Shown here one piece after another: positions 28,281-37,565 of a DNA stretch of 64,000 nt. Both the position numbers and the translations under genes were made by a program. Under the pieces are notes generated by a model. It was not told the origin of the DNA. It made no database searches and saw only the letters and a list, made by a program, of their open reading frames with translations. Every line of letters starts with the position of its first letter. The first letter of the stretch is position 1. The stretch comes from a virus. Location: positions 309,760-373,759 of the IMG/VR virus record IMGVR_UViG_3300035183_000733; one strand, given 5' to 3'.

Positions 28281-31200
28281 ATGACAAACAAGTCACTGAA
28301 CATAATAGCGTCCTCCGCCAAGATGATGGCGGATTCGGCACGTTCCATGGAGGCTCTCGTCGAGAACCTCGAGACGGCCGTATCCACACAGAACACCATA
28401 CTCGGCGCGTTCGTGGACAAGCTCGAACAACTTCTAAAGAAGGCTGGCGGCGGTGGCGGCGGTGAAAAAGCAGGAGGCGGTGGTAAGGGATCAAGCATGC
28501 TCTCATCCCTCGGAGGGCTCGGCAAGATCAGTAAAGATACCGGCGACAACCTGAAGGCCATGGGAGAGGGTCTGACCGTTTTCTCGAAGGGGTTGCTCGA
28601 CTTCGCCAAGGCTGGTATAAAATTCATGATAGTTCCGCAGAAGGTTATGACCTCGATGGTCGACCTTATAGTCAAGCTTGCGGAACAACTCGCCAAGATA
28701 GACGGAAAGAAAATACAAGAGGGCGCAGAAGGCTTATCATCGATGGCCGGTGCTATTGCTATATTCGGATTGACGCTCGCGCTCGCGGCGCCTGTGTACT
28801 TAATAGCCGCGCTTGGCGCGCTCATAGTCATACCTACAATAGCGGCGTTCGCATACGTGTTCAGTCTAATAGGAAAGGCCGCACCTGCGATCGACGCGGG
28901 GGCCAAAGCTGTAGCATGGATGGGCCTCGCCATCGCATCGTTCGGGCTCGCGCTCTGGATAACAAAAACGCTGGTAGGCGGAAGCTGGAAGGACCTCGCA
29001 GTAGCCAGCTTGATAGTCGTAGGCGCACTCGCACTATTCGGCATAACATTTTACATAATAAGCGAATTTGCCGACCCGATACAGAAGAGTGCAAAAGCCG
29101 TAGCTTGGATGGGTCTCGCCATAATAGCATTGGGCATAGGTCTTGCTATATTCCAGGCGTTCAATATTTCGTTCGGCACTGTGCTCGTGGCAGCCGGAGC
29201 CGTCGCGATACTCGGTATTGCGTTCGGTATAGCCGGTATATTCGGCTCTCTCATAGAAGCCGGTGTCATACCTCTCGCGATGGCAGGTCTCGCGCTCATA
29301 GCGCTCGCGCTCGGCATTGGTGCGTTCAGGTTGTTTGGAATAGAGACTGCGGATTATCTCGCAGCGGGCGGAGCCGTCGCGGTCACCGCAGGTGCATTTA
29401 TGCTCGCTGGACTGTTGTCTCCACTGATATTGCTCGGAGCCGTCGCATTGATAGTTGCCGGAGTCGCTCTCATATCGTTGTCCGCCGGTCTCGCTGTCAT
29501 GAACACTATGTACGTTAAGGCCATGGACGGAATACTCGCTCCATCAACGGCGGATCCGGAACAGACGAACCTCGACATTGTCATAGGCAGCGTTGTGGAC
29601 GCGTTCTTCATCAACCCGGTAAAGGCCGTGTTCATGATGATAGGAGCCGTCGCCTTGATGTTCGCATCGATAGCTCTCGTGACACTCGCTGGCGGTTTAT
29701 TCGTAATGAACGCGCTCTACAAGAAGGCGATGGACGGTGTCCTCGCCAAGAGCACCAACGAGGATTACCAGACCAACCTCGACTTCGTGGTCGGAAGCGT
29801 GGTCGAGGCGTTCTACATCAACCCAGTGAAGTCGGTGTTCATGATGCTCGGCGCCGTTGCTTTGATAGTAGCGTCCGTGTCCCTCGTAACGCTCGCTGGC
29901 GGTATAGCATTGTTCAACCTCGTATGGAAGAAGACTAAGGACTCAGGACTGTTCAAGCCGAGCGCTACGGACCCGGACGTATCCAACTTTGAATACACGC
30001 TCGACGCCATCATAGATGGTATGGTAATGGGTCCATTCAGATTGATGGAGCTCTACGCCGCGGTGCCGGCGTGGATAATGGCGGGTATCGGGCTCATCAC
30101 AATAGGTACAGGCTTGTCCAAGTTTGTCCAGATAGTCGAGAAGAATATAGACATCAACAAGATTGGCGACATGGTCACCACCGTGTTGACGACAGTTGCC
30201 GAGTGCTTGATAAACGTTGGCAACGGGGAGTCCGTTGACTGGGACGATGTAGAGGACGGCATAGAGGCCGTGTCGGATGTCGGCAATGTTCTTTCGTCTA
30301 TAGCGGACGGCGTCGCCAAGATGGCGGAGCTCAAGATACCTATTTACGATAAAAACGGTAACGTTACCTCGTACATAACAATTGGTGACAAGACATTCGA
30401 CCAGGTGTCCGTCAACATGAAGAAGATAATCAACGCCGTCGTGGGAACGCTGACCGAGATAGGAAAGGGACAGGGCGAAGTTGGATGGTTCAGCAAGAGC
30501 GACGGAGAGAAGGGTGCCGACGCTATCCGCGGGATAGGACAAGACCTCGTCGGCCTCGCGGACTTCGTGCAGAAGGCCGCCAACCTGACGTTCCCTATCT
30601 ACGACAAGGACGGCAAAGAAATTGGCAAGACCACCATAGACCCTAAGATGCTCGAGAAGGGCGGCTCGGTTTATCGTAACATAGTTGCGATGATCAGGTC
30701 CGTGACAAGCGCTCTCGGAGAGATTGGTTCCGGCGAAGCCGCACAGTCCGGCTGGTTCGTGGATTCCGACATAGAGAAAGGCAAGCAAGCGATCGCGGGC
30801 GTATCTGGCGACCTCAACGGTATCGCACAGATGGTGCAATCCGTGGCCACCGTACAGAACTTTGATGTTGTCGAGCAGAACATCAAGCGCACGCTCATTC
30901 TCATACCGCAGGCCATGCTTGGTGCGGCTGAGATAATAGACAAGAACAGGGCTTCTCTAATGAAGACCGGCGCCTCTATTTCCAACATGATGGACGCTAT
31001 CGGTTCCATCATAGATGCCCTCGCTAAGGTTGCCGAGAAGAAGATAACGGACAAGGAAGGCGCGATAATAAGCAACGCCGTGACGCAACTCATCGGCGCG
31101 TTCTCATCTATAAAGCCGGATACCGATTACTCACACTTCCAGAAGGCCGTAGAGTACATAGAGCGTCTGGCCGGAACTGCCGACCCTATGGACAGGCTCG

Positions 31201-31643
31201 CCAAGTCGTTCGACAAGATAGCTAAGACCATGGACAAGTTTGGCGCGACGTTCAAGAAGATGGACCAGATGACGCTGAAGAACTCGACCATGCTCATCCA
31301 GTCGCTCACCACGTTCGCGAAGGCCGATCCTAACGCGCTCAACGCGCTATCGGATAAGGGCAAGATGCTCATCCAGTACATTTACGAGAAGAACGGCGAG
31401 AAGAAGCAGACGCCACCTACCCCACCGACGCCTGCACCTACTTCAAATACGAACCAAAGTGGAACTAAGAATGTAACCAACACTAAAACTCCTGCCAATC
31501 CAGGCACCGCACCAATTGCTACAGGTTCGACTGCCCGTATGGAGCAGTTGCTCGAAGATATTTTAACTAAATTGAATAAGTTGAATATGCTCGAGGACAT
31601 AGATACTAAACTCAGTGGCACGCTTAAGGTCACCGATAAATAA
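28281..31643 (+). CDS. Tail tape measure protein
   Basis: 1120 aa, the longest tail gene apart from the intein-bearing terminase. It has an N-terminal helical segment, a GGGGGGEKAGGGGKG linker (about residues 55-70), then about 500 residues of repeated hydrophobic helices (AGLALIALALGIGAF, VALISLSAGLAVMN) with near-repeats at 29510-29920. A long helical C-terminal half and a Pro/Thr-rich linker end it. Position downstream of the tube fits a tape measure, which sets tail length and is threaded through the tube. Much longer than T4 gp29 (590 aa), implying a longer tail. Confidence 0.8.
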   Translation: MTNKSLNIIASSAKMMADSARSMEALVENLETAVSTQNTILGAFVDKLEQLLKKAGGGGGGEKAGGGGKGSSMLSSLGGLGKISKDTGDNLKAMGEGLTVFSKGLLDFAKAGIKFMIVPQKVMTSMVDLIVKLAEQLAKIDGKKIQEGAEGLSSMAGAIAIFGLTLALAAPVYLIAALGALIVIPTIAAFAYVFSLIGKAAPAIDAGAKAVAWMGLAIASFGLALWITKTLVGGSWKDLAVASLIVVGALALFGITFYIISEFADPIQKSAKAVAWMGLAIIALGIGLAIFQAFNISFGTVLVAAGAVAILGIAFGIAGIFGSLIEAGVIPLAMAGLALIALALGIGAFRLFGIETADYLAAGGAVAVTAGAFMLAGLLSPLILLGAVALIVAGVALISLSAGLAVMNTMYVKAMDGILAPSTADPEQTNLDIVIGSVVDAFFINPVKAVFMMIGAVALMFASIALVTLAGGLFVMNALYKKAMDGVLAKSTNEDYQTNLDFVVGSVVEAFYINPVKSVFMMLGAVALIVASVSLVTLAGGIALFNLVWKKTKDSGLFKPSATDPDVSNFEYTLDAIIDGMVMGPFRLMELYAAVPAWIMAGIGLITIGTGLSKFVQIVEKNIDINKIGDMVTTVLTTVAECLINVGNGESVDWDDVEDGIEAVSDVGNVLSSIADGVAKMAELKIPIYDKNGNVTSYITIGDKTFDQVSVNMKKIINAVVGTLTEIGKGQGEVGWFSKSDGEKGADAIRGIGQDLVGLADFVQKAANLTFPIYDKDGKEIGKTTIDPKMLEKGGSVYRNIVAMIRSVTSALGEIGSGEAAQSGWFVDSDIEKGKQAIAGVSGDLNGIAQMVQSVATVQNFDVVEQNIKRTLILIPQAMLGAAEIIDKNRASLMKTGASISNMMDAIGSIIDALAKVAEKKITDKEGAIISNAVTQLIGAFSSIKPDTDYSHFQKAVEYIERLAGTADPMDRLAKSFDKIAKTMDKFGATFKKMDQMTLKNSTMLIQSLTTFAKADPNALNALSDKGKMLIQYIYEKNGEKKQTPPTPPTPAPTSNTNQSGTKNVTNTKTPANPGTAPIATGSTARMEQLLEDILTKLNKLNMLEDIDTKLSGTLKVTDK

Positions 31644-31817
31644 TTTATTCCACTTCCATCTTCGGAGGAACATTTCTTGTTATATTAGATCGTTCGGATG
31701 TGCGTAGATATTCTGTCTGCAACTCCGGGCCCACAGAGGCCTTCCGAAACCCACAAAACAACAGAGCCGAAACATTTCGTATCTGTGCGGTATAATAAAT
31801 CCCCAAGGAAGACTCTG

Positions 31818-32276
31818 ATGAAATCAGCTAAATATGACATCTCATATATGAGGATGGCCCACGTATGGGCCGAGAACTCTCACTGCAAGCGCAAGCAGGT
31901 AGGCGCGTTAATCGTAAAGGATAACATGATAATATCCGACGGTTTCAACGGCACTCCGTCCGGTATGGACAACTGCTGCGAGGATGCAGCAGGCGAGACC
32001 AAGTGGGAGGTCATACACGCAGAAGCCAACGCCATTCTCAAGCTCACAAACACACCAAACTCGTGCGAGGGCGCTACCCTGTACATAACACTATCCCCGT
32101 GTCGGGACTGCAGCAAGCTCATTCTCCGTTCTAAAATATCACGTGTGGTTTATGATAAGGAGCACTCCGATGTCGCAGGGATCGACTTCCTGAGAAACAA
32201 CGGTGTGCGAGTGGACCAGCTTGAGCTACACATCGAGAACACTTACACTATTAAGAAAACAAACATACACATATAA
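31818..32276 (+). CDS. dCMP deaminase (ComEB-type cytidine deaminase)
   Basis: Zinc site HAEANAIL and PCRDCSKL, with VGALIVKDNMIISDGFNGTP, identify a deoxycytidylate deaminase, which makes dUMP from dCMP for dTTP synthesis. ATG 31818 is preferred because AAGGAAG lies 6 nt upstream and the family starts MKSAKYD..YM; the frame is open to 31698 without a plausible N-terminus. The 31644-31817 gap shows only a TTGTTATATTAG stretch near 31677. 152 aa is the usual length. Confidence 0.92.
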   Translation: MKSAKYDISYMRMAHVWAENSHCKRKQVGALIVKDNMIISDGFNGTPSGMDNCCEDAAGETKWEVIHAEANAILKLTNTPNSCEGATLYITLSPCRDCSKLILRSKISRVVYDKEHSDVAGIDFLRNNGVRVDQLELHIENTYTIKKTNIHI

Positions 32277-32278
32277 TC

Positions 32279-32569
32279 ATGAAGCAATTTAATGACTTAC
32301 TCAATTCGGTTAAGGCCGTACAGGGCAATGGCTCGGAGTCAAACCAACCAACGCCAAAGGAGATTAAGGAACAGGCAATAGCAGAGCATAAACAGGGTAT
32401 CGCGAAAGCGCTCACTCGCTTGCTCGTAGCGGTGCTGTCCTTATTTGGAGAGGCTCTCGTTGTGAAGTTACTGGCCGGCGTTGTGGTTCCAGAGTACCCG
32501 CTGGATTACTGGCAATCTTTGTGTTTCATTCTACTGGTGCGCTTAACATTAGGTTCGTACAAAAATTAA
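32279..32569 (+). CDS. Small membrane protein, 96 aa
   Basis: Begins MKQFNDLLNSVKAVQGNGSE, has a charged middle and two hydrophobic segments (about 47-67 LLVAVLSLFGEALVVKLLAG and 78-92). A holin-like or membrane-anchor role is possible because a transglycosylase gene follows two genes later, but nothing specific is seen. Two nt after the deaminase stop. Confidence 0.65.
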   Translation: MKQFNDLLNSVKAVQGNGSESNQPTPKEIKEQAIAEHKQGIAKALTRLLVAVLSLFGEALVVKLLAGVVVPEYPLDYWQSLCFILLVRLTLGSYKN

Positions 32570-32581
32570 AAGACAATTTCA

Positions 32582-33274
32582 ATGGAGAATTTAGAGATCA
32601 GATTGGTCTCGATAAATGAGCTCGCGCTTAAGTACATCGAGACGAGGAGTGAGAGGGACTTCAGAAACTTATTCGAGAGGATACGCCCTGGACTGACCAA
32701 CTACGCAAACAACATTCTCAAAGACCTCGACGCCGCTAACGACGTGGTGGCCGACGCATTCGTAAAGATGTGGTCGAGAATAGACACGTACAAGCCGTGC
32801 TGGTGCTTTTCGACGTGGGCATACCGCGTCACTCGCAACGAGGCCATGCAGTACATACGCAAGAAGAAGCAGCTCTCGACAGTATCGCTCGAGAACTGCG
32901 TGAAGTTTATAGGCAGCAGCTTTGAGGATTCGCCGGACTTCATGCTCATCGATAACGGTATCGATCATGAGGGACTGATCTCAATGCCAGACGAGATAGA
33001 CCCGATGTTATCTCCAGAAGACGTTACTGACGCGTTGTACCAGAGCGTGATGGAACAGATGAACAAACTGCCCGCGCACTACAAGGACATCATAATTGAC
33101 AGGGAGGTCCACGAGATGCAGTACGAGGAGATAGCCGCAAAATACGGTCTTGAGCTTAACACCGTCAAGACCAGGATTATTCGTGCCAGGGAGAAAATAA
33201 TGCAGATGGCCAACCTCGGCGACCGCAAGTCCAAGAGGAAATCTAAGAAGAAGGCCTGGAACGCAGGAATCTGA
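32582..33274 (+). CDS. Sigma-70 family RNA polymerase sigma factor
   Basis: Region 2 is visible as ANDVVADAFVKMWSRIDTYK with WAYRVTRNEAMQYIRKKK (about residues 53-100), and region 4 as LPAHYKDIIIDREVHEMQYE-EIAAKYG then NTVKTRIIRAREKI (about 160-210), a helix-turn-helix for the -35 element. The two-domain ECF-like layout (230 aa) lacks regions 1.1 and 3. It probably redirects host polymerase to phage promoters; the GATATATAA boxes are the obvious candidates (inference). Confidence 0.9.
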   Translation: MENLEIRLVSINELALKYIETRSERDFRNLFERIRPGLTNYANNILKDLDAANDVVADAFVKMWSRIDTYKPCWCFSTWAYRVTRNEAMQYIRKKKQLSTVSLENCVKFIGSSFEDSPDFMLIDNGIDHEGLISMPDEIDPMLSPEDVTDALYQSVMEQMNKLPAHYKDIIIDREVHEMQYEEIAAKYGLELNTVKTRIIRAREKIMQMANLGDRKSKRKSKKKAWNAGI

Positions 33275-33321
33275 GAGCTGATAACTTTTCCTAATTACTT
33301 TTATTTCTGTTATCTATTTAG

Positions 33322-33329
33322 TATCTTTG
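33322..33329 (+). promoter_or_regulatory. Bacteroidetes-type promoter box TATCTTTG
   Basis: Perfect TAnnTTTG, 24 bp before the transglycosylase ATG. Confidence 0.65.
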
Positions 33330-33352
33330 ATTAAACAAAAATCTTCAGAGCT

Positions 33353-34141
33353 ATGAGAAAGTTAGTGGAAAATCAGTACAATAGGATTCTTATGCAGGCC
33401 GGATCACCTAACTGGGTGGACCGTCAGATATTGGCCCTGGCTAACTACATTTTGTTCCCAGAGTTCAGGAAGAGGAGCTACGACCTTAAATGGTGCATGT
33501 ACGGGCTCCTCTCCTATTTCATATTCGCCATGGCCATAGATGTTATGTATGTGAGGGGCAAGCTCGACGAGCGAAACATGGAGCTGAATGCGGCCTATAA
33601 TAAGGTAGATTATCTGCTGGACAATGCTTACAGGTACGTGTACAATCAGGTCGAGGACTCGTTCCGTGTATCTGATGAGTACCTGAGGTACAAGATGTAT
33701 AAGGAGACCGGCATAATCGTACCGGAGAGGGTGAGCGAGGATCATCTGAAGGCTATTGCAAAATTGTCGGAGGACAAGAAGATCCCGCTTAATATCTTCT
33801 TGAGGGTTATATACCACGAATCGAGGTTCGATTCGTCTGCAGTAAATAAGTCCTCTGGTGCTTTCGGCTATTGTCAGACTATGCCGACTACGTTCGACCA
33901 CTTCTACTCGGCGATGAAGCTCAAGGGTGGTAAGTCAGCGTTGAACAATCTGACGATTGGGGCGGAGGTGCTTGCCAAGAAGTTCAATTACTGGATCGGG
34001 CGAGGACGCGACGAGATGGGAGCCTGGGAGATGGCGCTTGCGGGTTATGCGATGGGTGACAGTCTTCCGCGAGCTTTGAACGCGGTGCCAAACGCGGTGA
34101 GGCCTTATGTTAATTATGTGCTGTATCAAAAAGAACTTTAA
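33353..34141 (+). CDS. Membrane-anchored lytic transglycosylase (SLT domain)
   Basis: A single N-terminal membrane segment (about residues 46-64, MYGLLSYFIFAMAIDVMYV) is followed by a coiled region and an SLT domain. IYHESRFDSSAVNKSSGAFG carries the catalytic Glu in HESRFD, then YCQTMPTTF and a C-terminal WEMALAGYAMG. It cleaves peptidoglycan glycan strands. The anchor suggests release from within the cell or cell-wall remodelling rather than a tail enzyme. A TATCTTTG box precedes it, suggesting non-late expression. Confidence 0.9.
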   Translation: MRKLVENQYNRILMQAGSPNWVDRQILALANYILFPEFRKRSYDLKWCMYGLLSYFIFAMAIDVMYVRGKLDERNMELNAAYNKVDYLLDNAYRYVYNQVEDSFRVSDEYLRYKMYKETGIIVPERVSEDHLKAIAKLSEDKKIPLNIFLRVIYHESRFDSSAVNKSSGAFGYCQTMPTTFDHFYSAMKLKGGKSALNNLTIGAEVLAKKFNYWIGRGRDEMGAWEMALAGYAMGDSLPRALNAVPNAVRPYVNYVLYQKEL

Positions 34142-34146
34142 ATAAC

Positions 34147-34632
34147 ATGTTCAACAGATTACGCGGAGCGATTAAGGACATTCGTAATTACTATTACATC
34201 AAGGGTGTTATACGCAAGAATAAGAACACTCCGGAGTGGAAGAAACACAACTTATCGGTTGGATACTTCGGCATCATATACACGGTGATAAACCTGCCTC
34301 CTGAAGTATTTGAATCGGAAGAGCAGTACCACTCGGTATACGTCATGGAGATGATGATGCCTATAAACAACTACCTGGCGTCTCTCAATCTTCAGGAGGT
34401 GGTCACACCCCGTGTAGAGAACCTAATAAATAAAGAGAAAGGCGAGTACGCGTACGGCGTAAAGTATCTTCCATTATTCAGGGACCTATCGTTAGGGTAC
34501 GTGATGTGGCGGGTTCTCGGTGCGTTGCTGGTGCTCTGGCTACAGCTCAGGTTCGGGTTGTTCTCCAAGGGCCTCGGTTACGTGTTCGACGTGTTCGATT
34601 ACGTGAAGAAATTTTTCGAGTGGGCGTTCTGA
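34147..34632 (+). CDS. Hypothetical protein with C-terminal membrane segment, 161 aa
   Basis: Basic N-terminus (MFNRLRGAIKDIRNYYYIKG), mixed central domain and a hydrophobic C-terminal helix (about 118-140, YVMWRVLGALLVLWLQLRFG) with an aromatic tail ending FFEWAF. Five nt after the transglycosylase gene, so likely co-transcribed; may be a lysis accessory protein (inference). No family recognised. Confidence 0.65.
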   Translation: MFNRLRGAIKDIRNYYYIKGVIRKNKNTPEWKKHNLSVGYFGIIYTVINLPPEVFESEEQYHSVYVMEMMMPINNYLASLNLQEVVTPRVENLINKEKGEYAYGVKYLPLFRDLSLGYVMWRVLGALLVLWLQLRFGLFSKGLGYVFDVFDYVKKFFEWAF

Positions 34633-34880
34633 CGAATTTCGAAGAATCAACGGATCTTTCCCTCGAGGCAAGGTGGAAGACTTCGGAAGACGTACGCCGA
34701 GACATAGTCAAATTGCACAACACACACAGATGCCGATATAGAGGGAAGCAAGCCTAAGTTGGGTGCTCGGTGCTCGTCGGTTCGGCTACGGCGCGCAGCT
34801 ACTCCAGCCAGGACTACCGGCTGACGACTCCGGTCACAGAGATACTCGAGGCAACTTTGAAACAAACCACTTCATCCTGG
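34619..34880 (+). pseudogene. Decayed gene fragment, several frames
   Basis: One frame reads VGVLTNFEESTDLSLEARWK and SEDVRRDIVKLHNTH. After further shifts another reads YSSQDYRLTTPVTEILEATL and KQTTSSWV before a TAA. Both use backbone codons, suggesting a gene of about 80 codons broken by two or more indels. It fills most of the space before the nuclease gene. Confidence 0.35.
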
Positions 34881-34908
34881 GTATAAAAACAAAATCGTAC
34901 CCAGAAGG

Positions 34909-35724
34909 ATGAATGTTACAATAGATAGAATTGACGGTTTGCCATTCGGGCGATGCTACAAGGTCACCAGTGGTGGAGAGTCTCATTTCCTGCCGTCAGT
35001 TACCACAATACTCAAGATGAAACCCACGCCGAAGTACGACGAGATACGCGAGTCGCTCGGTGATGAGAAGTACAAGTTGGCCATGCAGCGCGCGGCCGAC
35101 AGGGGTACCGTGATGCACAAGTGGCTCGAGGAGTTCCTTGGACACTATGGGGTGCACAAAGATAAGGCAGCTGCGTTGAAGCACACGCAGACGTACATAT
35201 CAGAGACCAAGGAGTTCGACGACCTGATAACGGAGAAGGCACGCGCGGTCAGGATAGGCCGTGAGCTGTTTTACAATTTCTACCACAACGAGACGTGGAT
35301 AAATCCGATAAAGAATGTACTTCACAACGAGGTGTTCATGTACACGTTCTTCAAGGGCGGCTGGGCCGGAGCTTCCGATTTCGTGTACGAGGATTTCGAT
35401 GGTAATCACGTGATAGCTGACTTTAAGTCATCGAGGATCAAGAAGGACCCGGACGAGATAGACTCGTACCGTATGCAGATAGCTTGCTACATGTTCAAGT
35501 ACGCTGAGATGTACAAGGTAGTGCCGTCGAGAGGCGAGATACTCATAGCCAACGAGGACAACAACGAGATCCAGAAGGTGGTGGTGCCTCTGAACGACGA
35601 CCCGGAACACGGACCCGGCATGAAGCACTATCTCAAAGAGTTCCTGTACTACAAGGAACAGTTCCACCGGACACCAGAATGGATAGATTTTGAGTCCAAG
35701 ATAGCCAAGGAACGGGCAGTTTAA
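34909..35724 (+). CDS. PD-(D/E)XK nuclease, RecB/Cas4-like exonuclease
   Basis: Residues about 60-75 (AADRGTVMHKWLEEFL) give the RxTxxH-type motif. WAGASDFVYED and VIADFKSSR supply the D..D-x-K catalytic core, and DSYRMQIACYMF the Q-x-x-x-Y motif of RecB/AddB/Cas4-like nucleases. No Fe-S cysteines are seen. 271 aa is typical of phage members, which resect or process DNA ends during recombination and replication. Confidence 0.9.
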   Translation: MNVTIDRIDGLPFGRCYKVTSGGESHFLPSVTTILKMKPTPKYDEIRESLGDEKYKLAMQRAADRGTVMHKWLEEFLGHYGVHKDKAAALKHTQTYISETKEFDDLITEKARAVRIGRELFYNFYHNETWINPIKNVLHNEVFMYTFFKGGWAGASDFVYEDFDGNHVIADFKSSRIKKDPDEIDSYRMQIACYMFKYAEMYKVVPSRGEILIANEDNNEIQKVVVPLNDDPEHGPGMKHYLKEFLYYKEQFHRTPEWIDFESKIAKERAV

Positions 35725-35727
35725 ACA

Positions 35728-35738
35728 GATATATAAAA
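35728..35738 (+). promoter_or_regulatory. Late-type box GATATATAAAA
   Basis: Exact motif, 26 bp before ATG 35754. Confidence 0.65.
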
Positions 35739-35753
35739 AGCAACAAGAAAACA

Positions 35754-36269
35754 ATGGAAAACAAAAAAGAAAACATCGTGGCTCCAGAGGAGCAAAAGGA
35801 TGACATCAAGGCTCCGGTCGTGGACCAGGCCAAAGTTAAACTCGCGGCCGACGCACTCGAGTCGTTCAAGAAGGAGATAAAGAACAAGCTGTACGCTCTG
35901 CCTGGAGACTATTCTTTAGTCTCTGAGATCAAATGGTTCATCGAGAACGAGGCACAGTGGAAGGCCATGGAAGCCCTTGGAGTGGAAGAACTGACCAATA
36001 GGTTCAACGACCTTGGCGAGATAAAGAATGGGGTGTTCTACCTCAACGGTCTTGAAGTCGAGGCACTTCACTACTTCTTATCGAAGGTGGAAGGCAAGGG
36101 CAGGGAATCGAGCGCTAAGTATTTGCGCATGGTTCGCTCGGTTAACGAGGGACTAAAGATGAGGCAGGCGGACACTCGCCAGCAGATAAAGCTCGAGCAC
36201 GAGCTCGCTGCTGCCGAACAAGGCATAGACCTCGCGGCGCCCGTGGAGAAAAAAGAAGAGGAAGAGTAA
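35754..36269 (+). CDS. Hypothetical charged helical protein, 171 aa
   Basis: Very acidic ends (MENKKENIVAPEEQKDDIKA and a C-terminal KKEEEE) flank a helical body with SLVSEIKWFIENEAQWKAME. No family motif. Late box upstream and ATG directly after its stop for the next gene (36270). The composition is scaffold- or chaperone-like; position does not settle it. Confidence 0.65.
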   Translation: MENKKENIVAPEEQKDDIKAPVVDQAKVKLAADALESFKKEIKNKLYALPGDYSLVSEIKWFIENEAQWKAMEALGVEELTNRFNDLGEIKNGVFYLNGLEVEALHYFLSKVEGKGRESSAKYLRMVRSVNEGLKMRQADTRQQIKLEHELAAAEQGIDLAAPVEKKEEEE

Positions 36270-36533
36270 ATGGTTGACAAGACCACATTCGAGCTGCTCA
36301 AGAAGACAGTGGGCGAGATGGACGTCATAAATGGCGTCATCAAGGATTCGTTCGACGTTAGCACGGCACGGGCCTTAGAGCCCGTGCTCGGCGAGGTCGA
36401 TTTCGATTATCTCTCCAGCGTCAACCAGGCTAAGCTCGAGGAGCTCGTTGGCACGTTCCTCGCGCACGTGCGCAATACCCTTGAGAACGAGCTTGAGTTG
36501 AAGGCAATGGATATTAAACAACTAAAATCATAA
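36270..36533 (+). CDS. Hypothetical helical protein, 87 aa
   Basis: Starts at the base after the preceding stop, so translation is coupled. All-helical, charged sequence (MVDKTTFELLKKTVGEMDVI, later LEELVGTFLAHVRNTLENEL). No recognised family; expressed with its neighbours from the 35728 late box. Confidence 0.65.
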   Translation: MVDKTTFELLKKTVGEMDVINGVIKDSFDVSTARALEPVLGEVDFDYLSSVNQAKLEELVGTFLAHVRNTLENELELKAMDIKQLKS

Positions 36534-36536
36534 GCT

Positions 36537-36866
36537 ATGTTTGACAAACTCAACAAGTACGTCGTCTACGCTATTTATGTCCTTGCGGTCATGTCTATGA
36601 TCAACGGGTGCAACGGGTGCAACACGTCAAAGGAGGTGAGCAAAATCCGCAAGGATGTTGACACGCTCGACGCAAGTCTCAACAAGTTCAAGCAGGAGAT
36701 CTACACCAAGGAGGAATCCGACGTGCGCATGTCCATCGAGGGCTACGAGATAAGCAAGAGGATGCTGTACGACCAGAACGCCATCGTGCGTACTGTGATG
36801 AGGCCTGATGACAGGATGGCCGAGTACGACCTCAAGATAAAGGAACTGAGGGAGAAACTCAAGTAA
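36537..36866 (+). CDS. Putative lipoprotein with coiled-coil, 109 aa
   Basis: An N-terminal signal-like segment VVYAIYVLAVMSMINGCNGC (about residues 9-28) includes a lipobox-like INGC, followed by a long coiled-coil (VSKIRKDVDTLDASLNKFKQ onward). This could be a membrane-tethered rod such as an o-spanin-like or superinfection protein. It precedes a membrane protein by 2 nt. Assignment as lipoprotein is tentative. Confidence 0.6.
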   Translation: MFDKLNKYVVYAIYVLAVMSMINGCNGCNTSKEVSKIRKDVDTLDASLNKFKQEIYTKEESDVRMSIEGYEISKRMLYDQNAIVRTVMRPDDRMAEYDLKIKELREKLK

Positions 36867-36867
36867 G

Positions 36868-37563
36868 ATGGGATTGATACAGAAGATAAAGAGCCTCGAC
36901 AGAATGACGGTGATCAAGAATTCGTTCTTGGTCCCGATTCTGCTCGTGGTAATAATGTCCATCTCGCACGTGGTAAGCTGGTACGACATCGGCAACCCGA
37001 TGAGCTGGGCCATCTACCTCTCGGTAGCAATAGAGATATTCGCGTTGGCATCCGTGTCCGCCGCGAGCGTTAACATCAACCGCGCCTCGGTGTGGTTCTT
37101 GTTCACCCTCGTAACTTCCATACAAATTGTGGGTAACATATTCTTCGAGTACAACGACATCGACGTTACGGGCAAGTTGTTCAAATCCTGGATGGAGCTG
37201 ATCCAGCCGCTGTTTGAGGACTGGGATGTAACGGCGCACAAGAGATTCCTCGCGACAATACAGGGCGGAACCTTGCCGCTGATGTCGCTCACCGCGCTTC
37301 ACTATTACATAAAATTCGGCGACAAGCAGAGGGAGAATGAAGCTAAGGTAGCGGAACAGCCGGTAGCTAAACCGGAGGAACCCAAACCTGTAGAATCTAC
37401 GGAACCTGTGGAAATCTCCAACGTGGAGCCACCAATGCCTATTGAGGATGCCATGCGTGCGGAACCGGTAACCGAAACGCCTCAAACACAGCCAGAGCAG
37501 ATCGAGCCTGAGCAAAAGAAGGACGACGATGACATCGCGCCCTATACAAATCACGACCAGTAA
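36868..37563 (+). CDS. Multi-pass membrane protein with acidic tail, 231 aa
   Basis: Hydrophobic segments at about residues 20-37, 48-68, 74-92 and 130-145 suggest three to four membrane spans. From residue 155 on, the tail is repetitive and Pro/Glu-rich (AEQPVAKPEEPKPVES and similar) and probably extends as a rigid linker in the cytoplasm or periplasm. Function unknown; clusters with the putative lipoprotein upstream. Confidence 0.7.
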   Translation: MGLIQKIKSLDRMTVIKNSFLVPILLVVIMSISHVVSWYDIGNPMSWAIYLSVAIEIFALASVSAASVNINRASVWFLFTLVTSIQIVGNIFFEYNDIDVTGKLFKSWMELIQPLFEDWDVTAHKRFLATIQGGTLPLMSLTALHYYIKFGDKQRENEAKVAEQPVAKPEEPKPVESTEPVEISNVEPPMPIEDAMRAEPVTETPQTQPEQIEPEQKKDDDDIAPYTNHDQ

Positions 37564-37565
37564 AA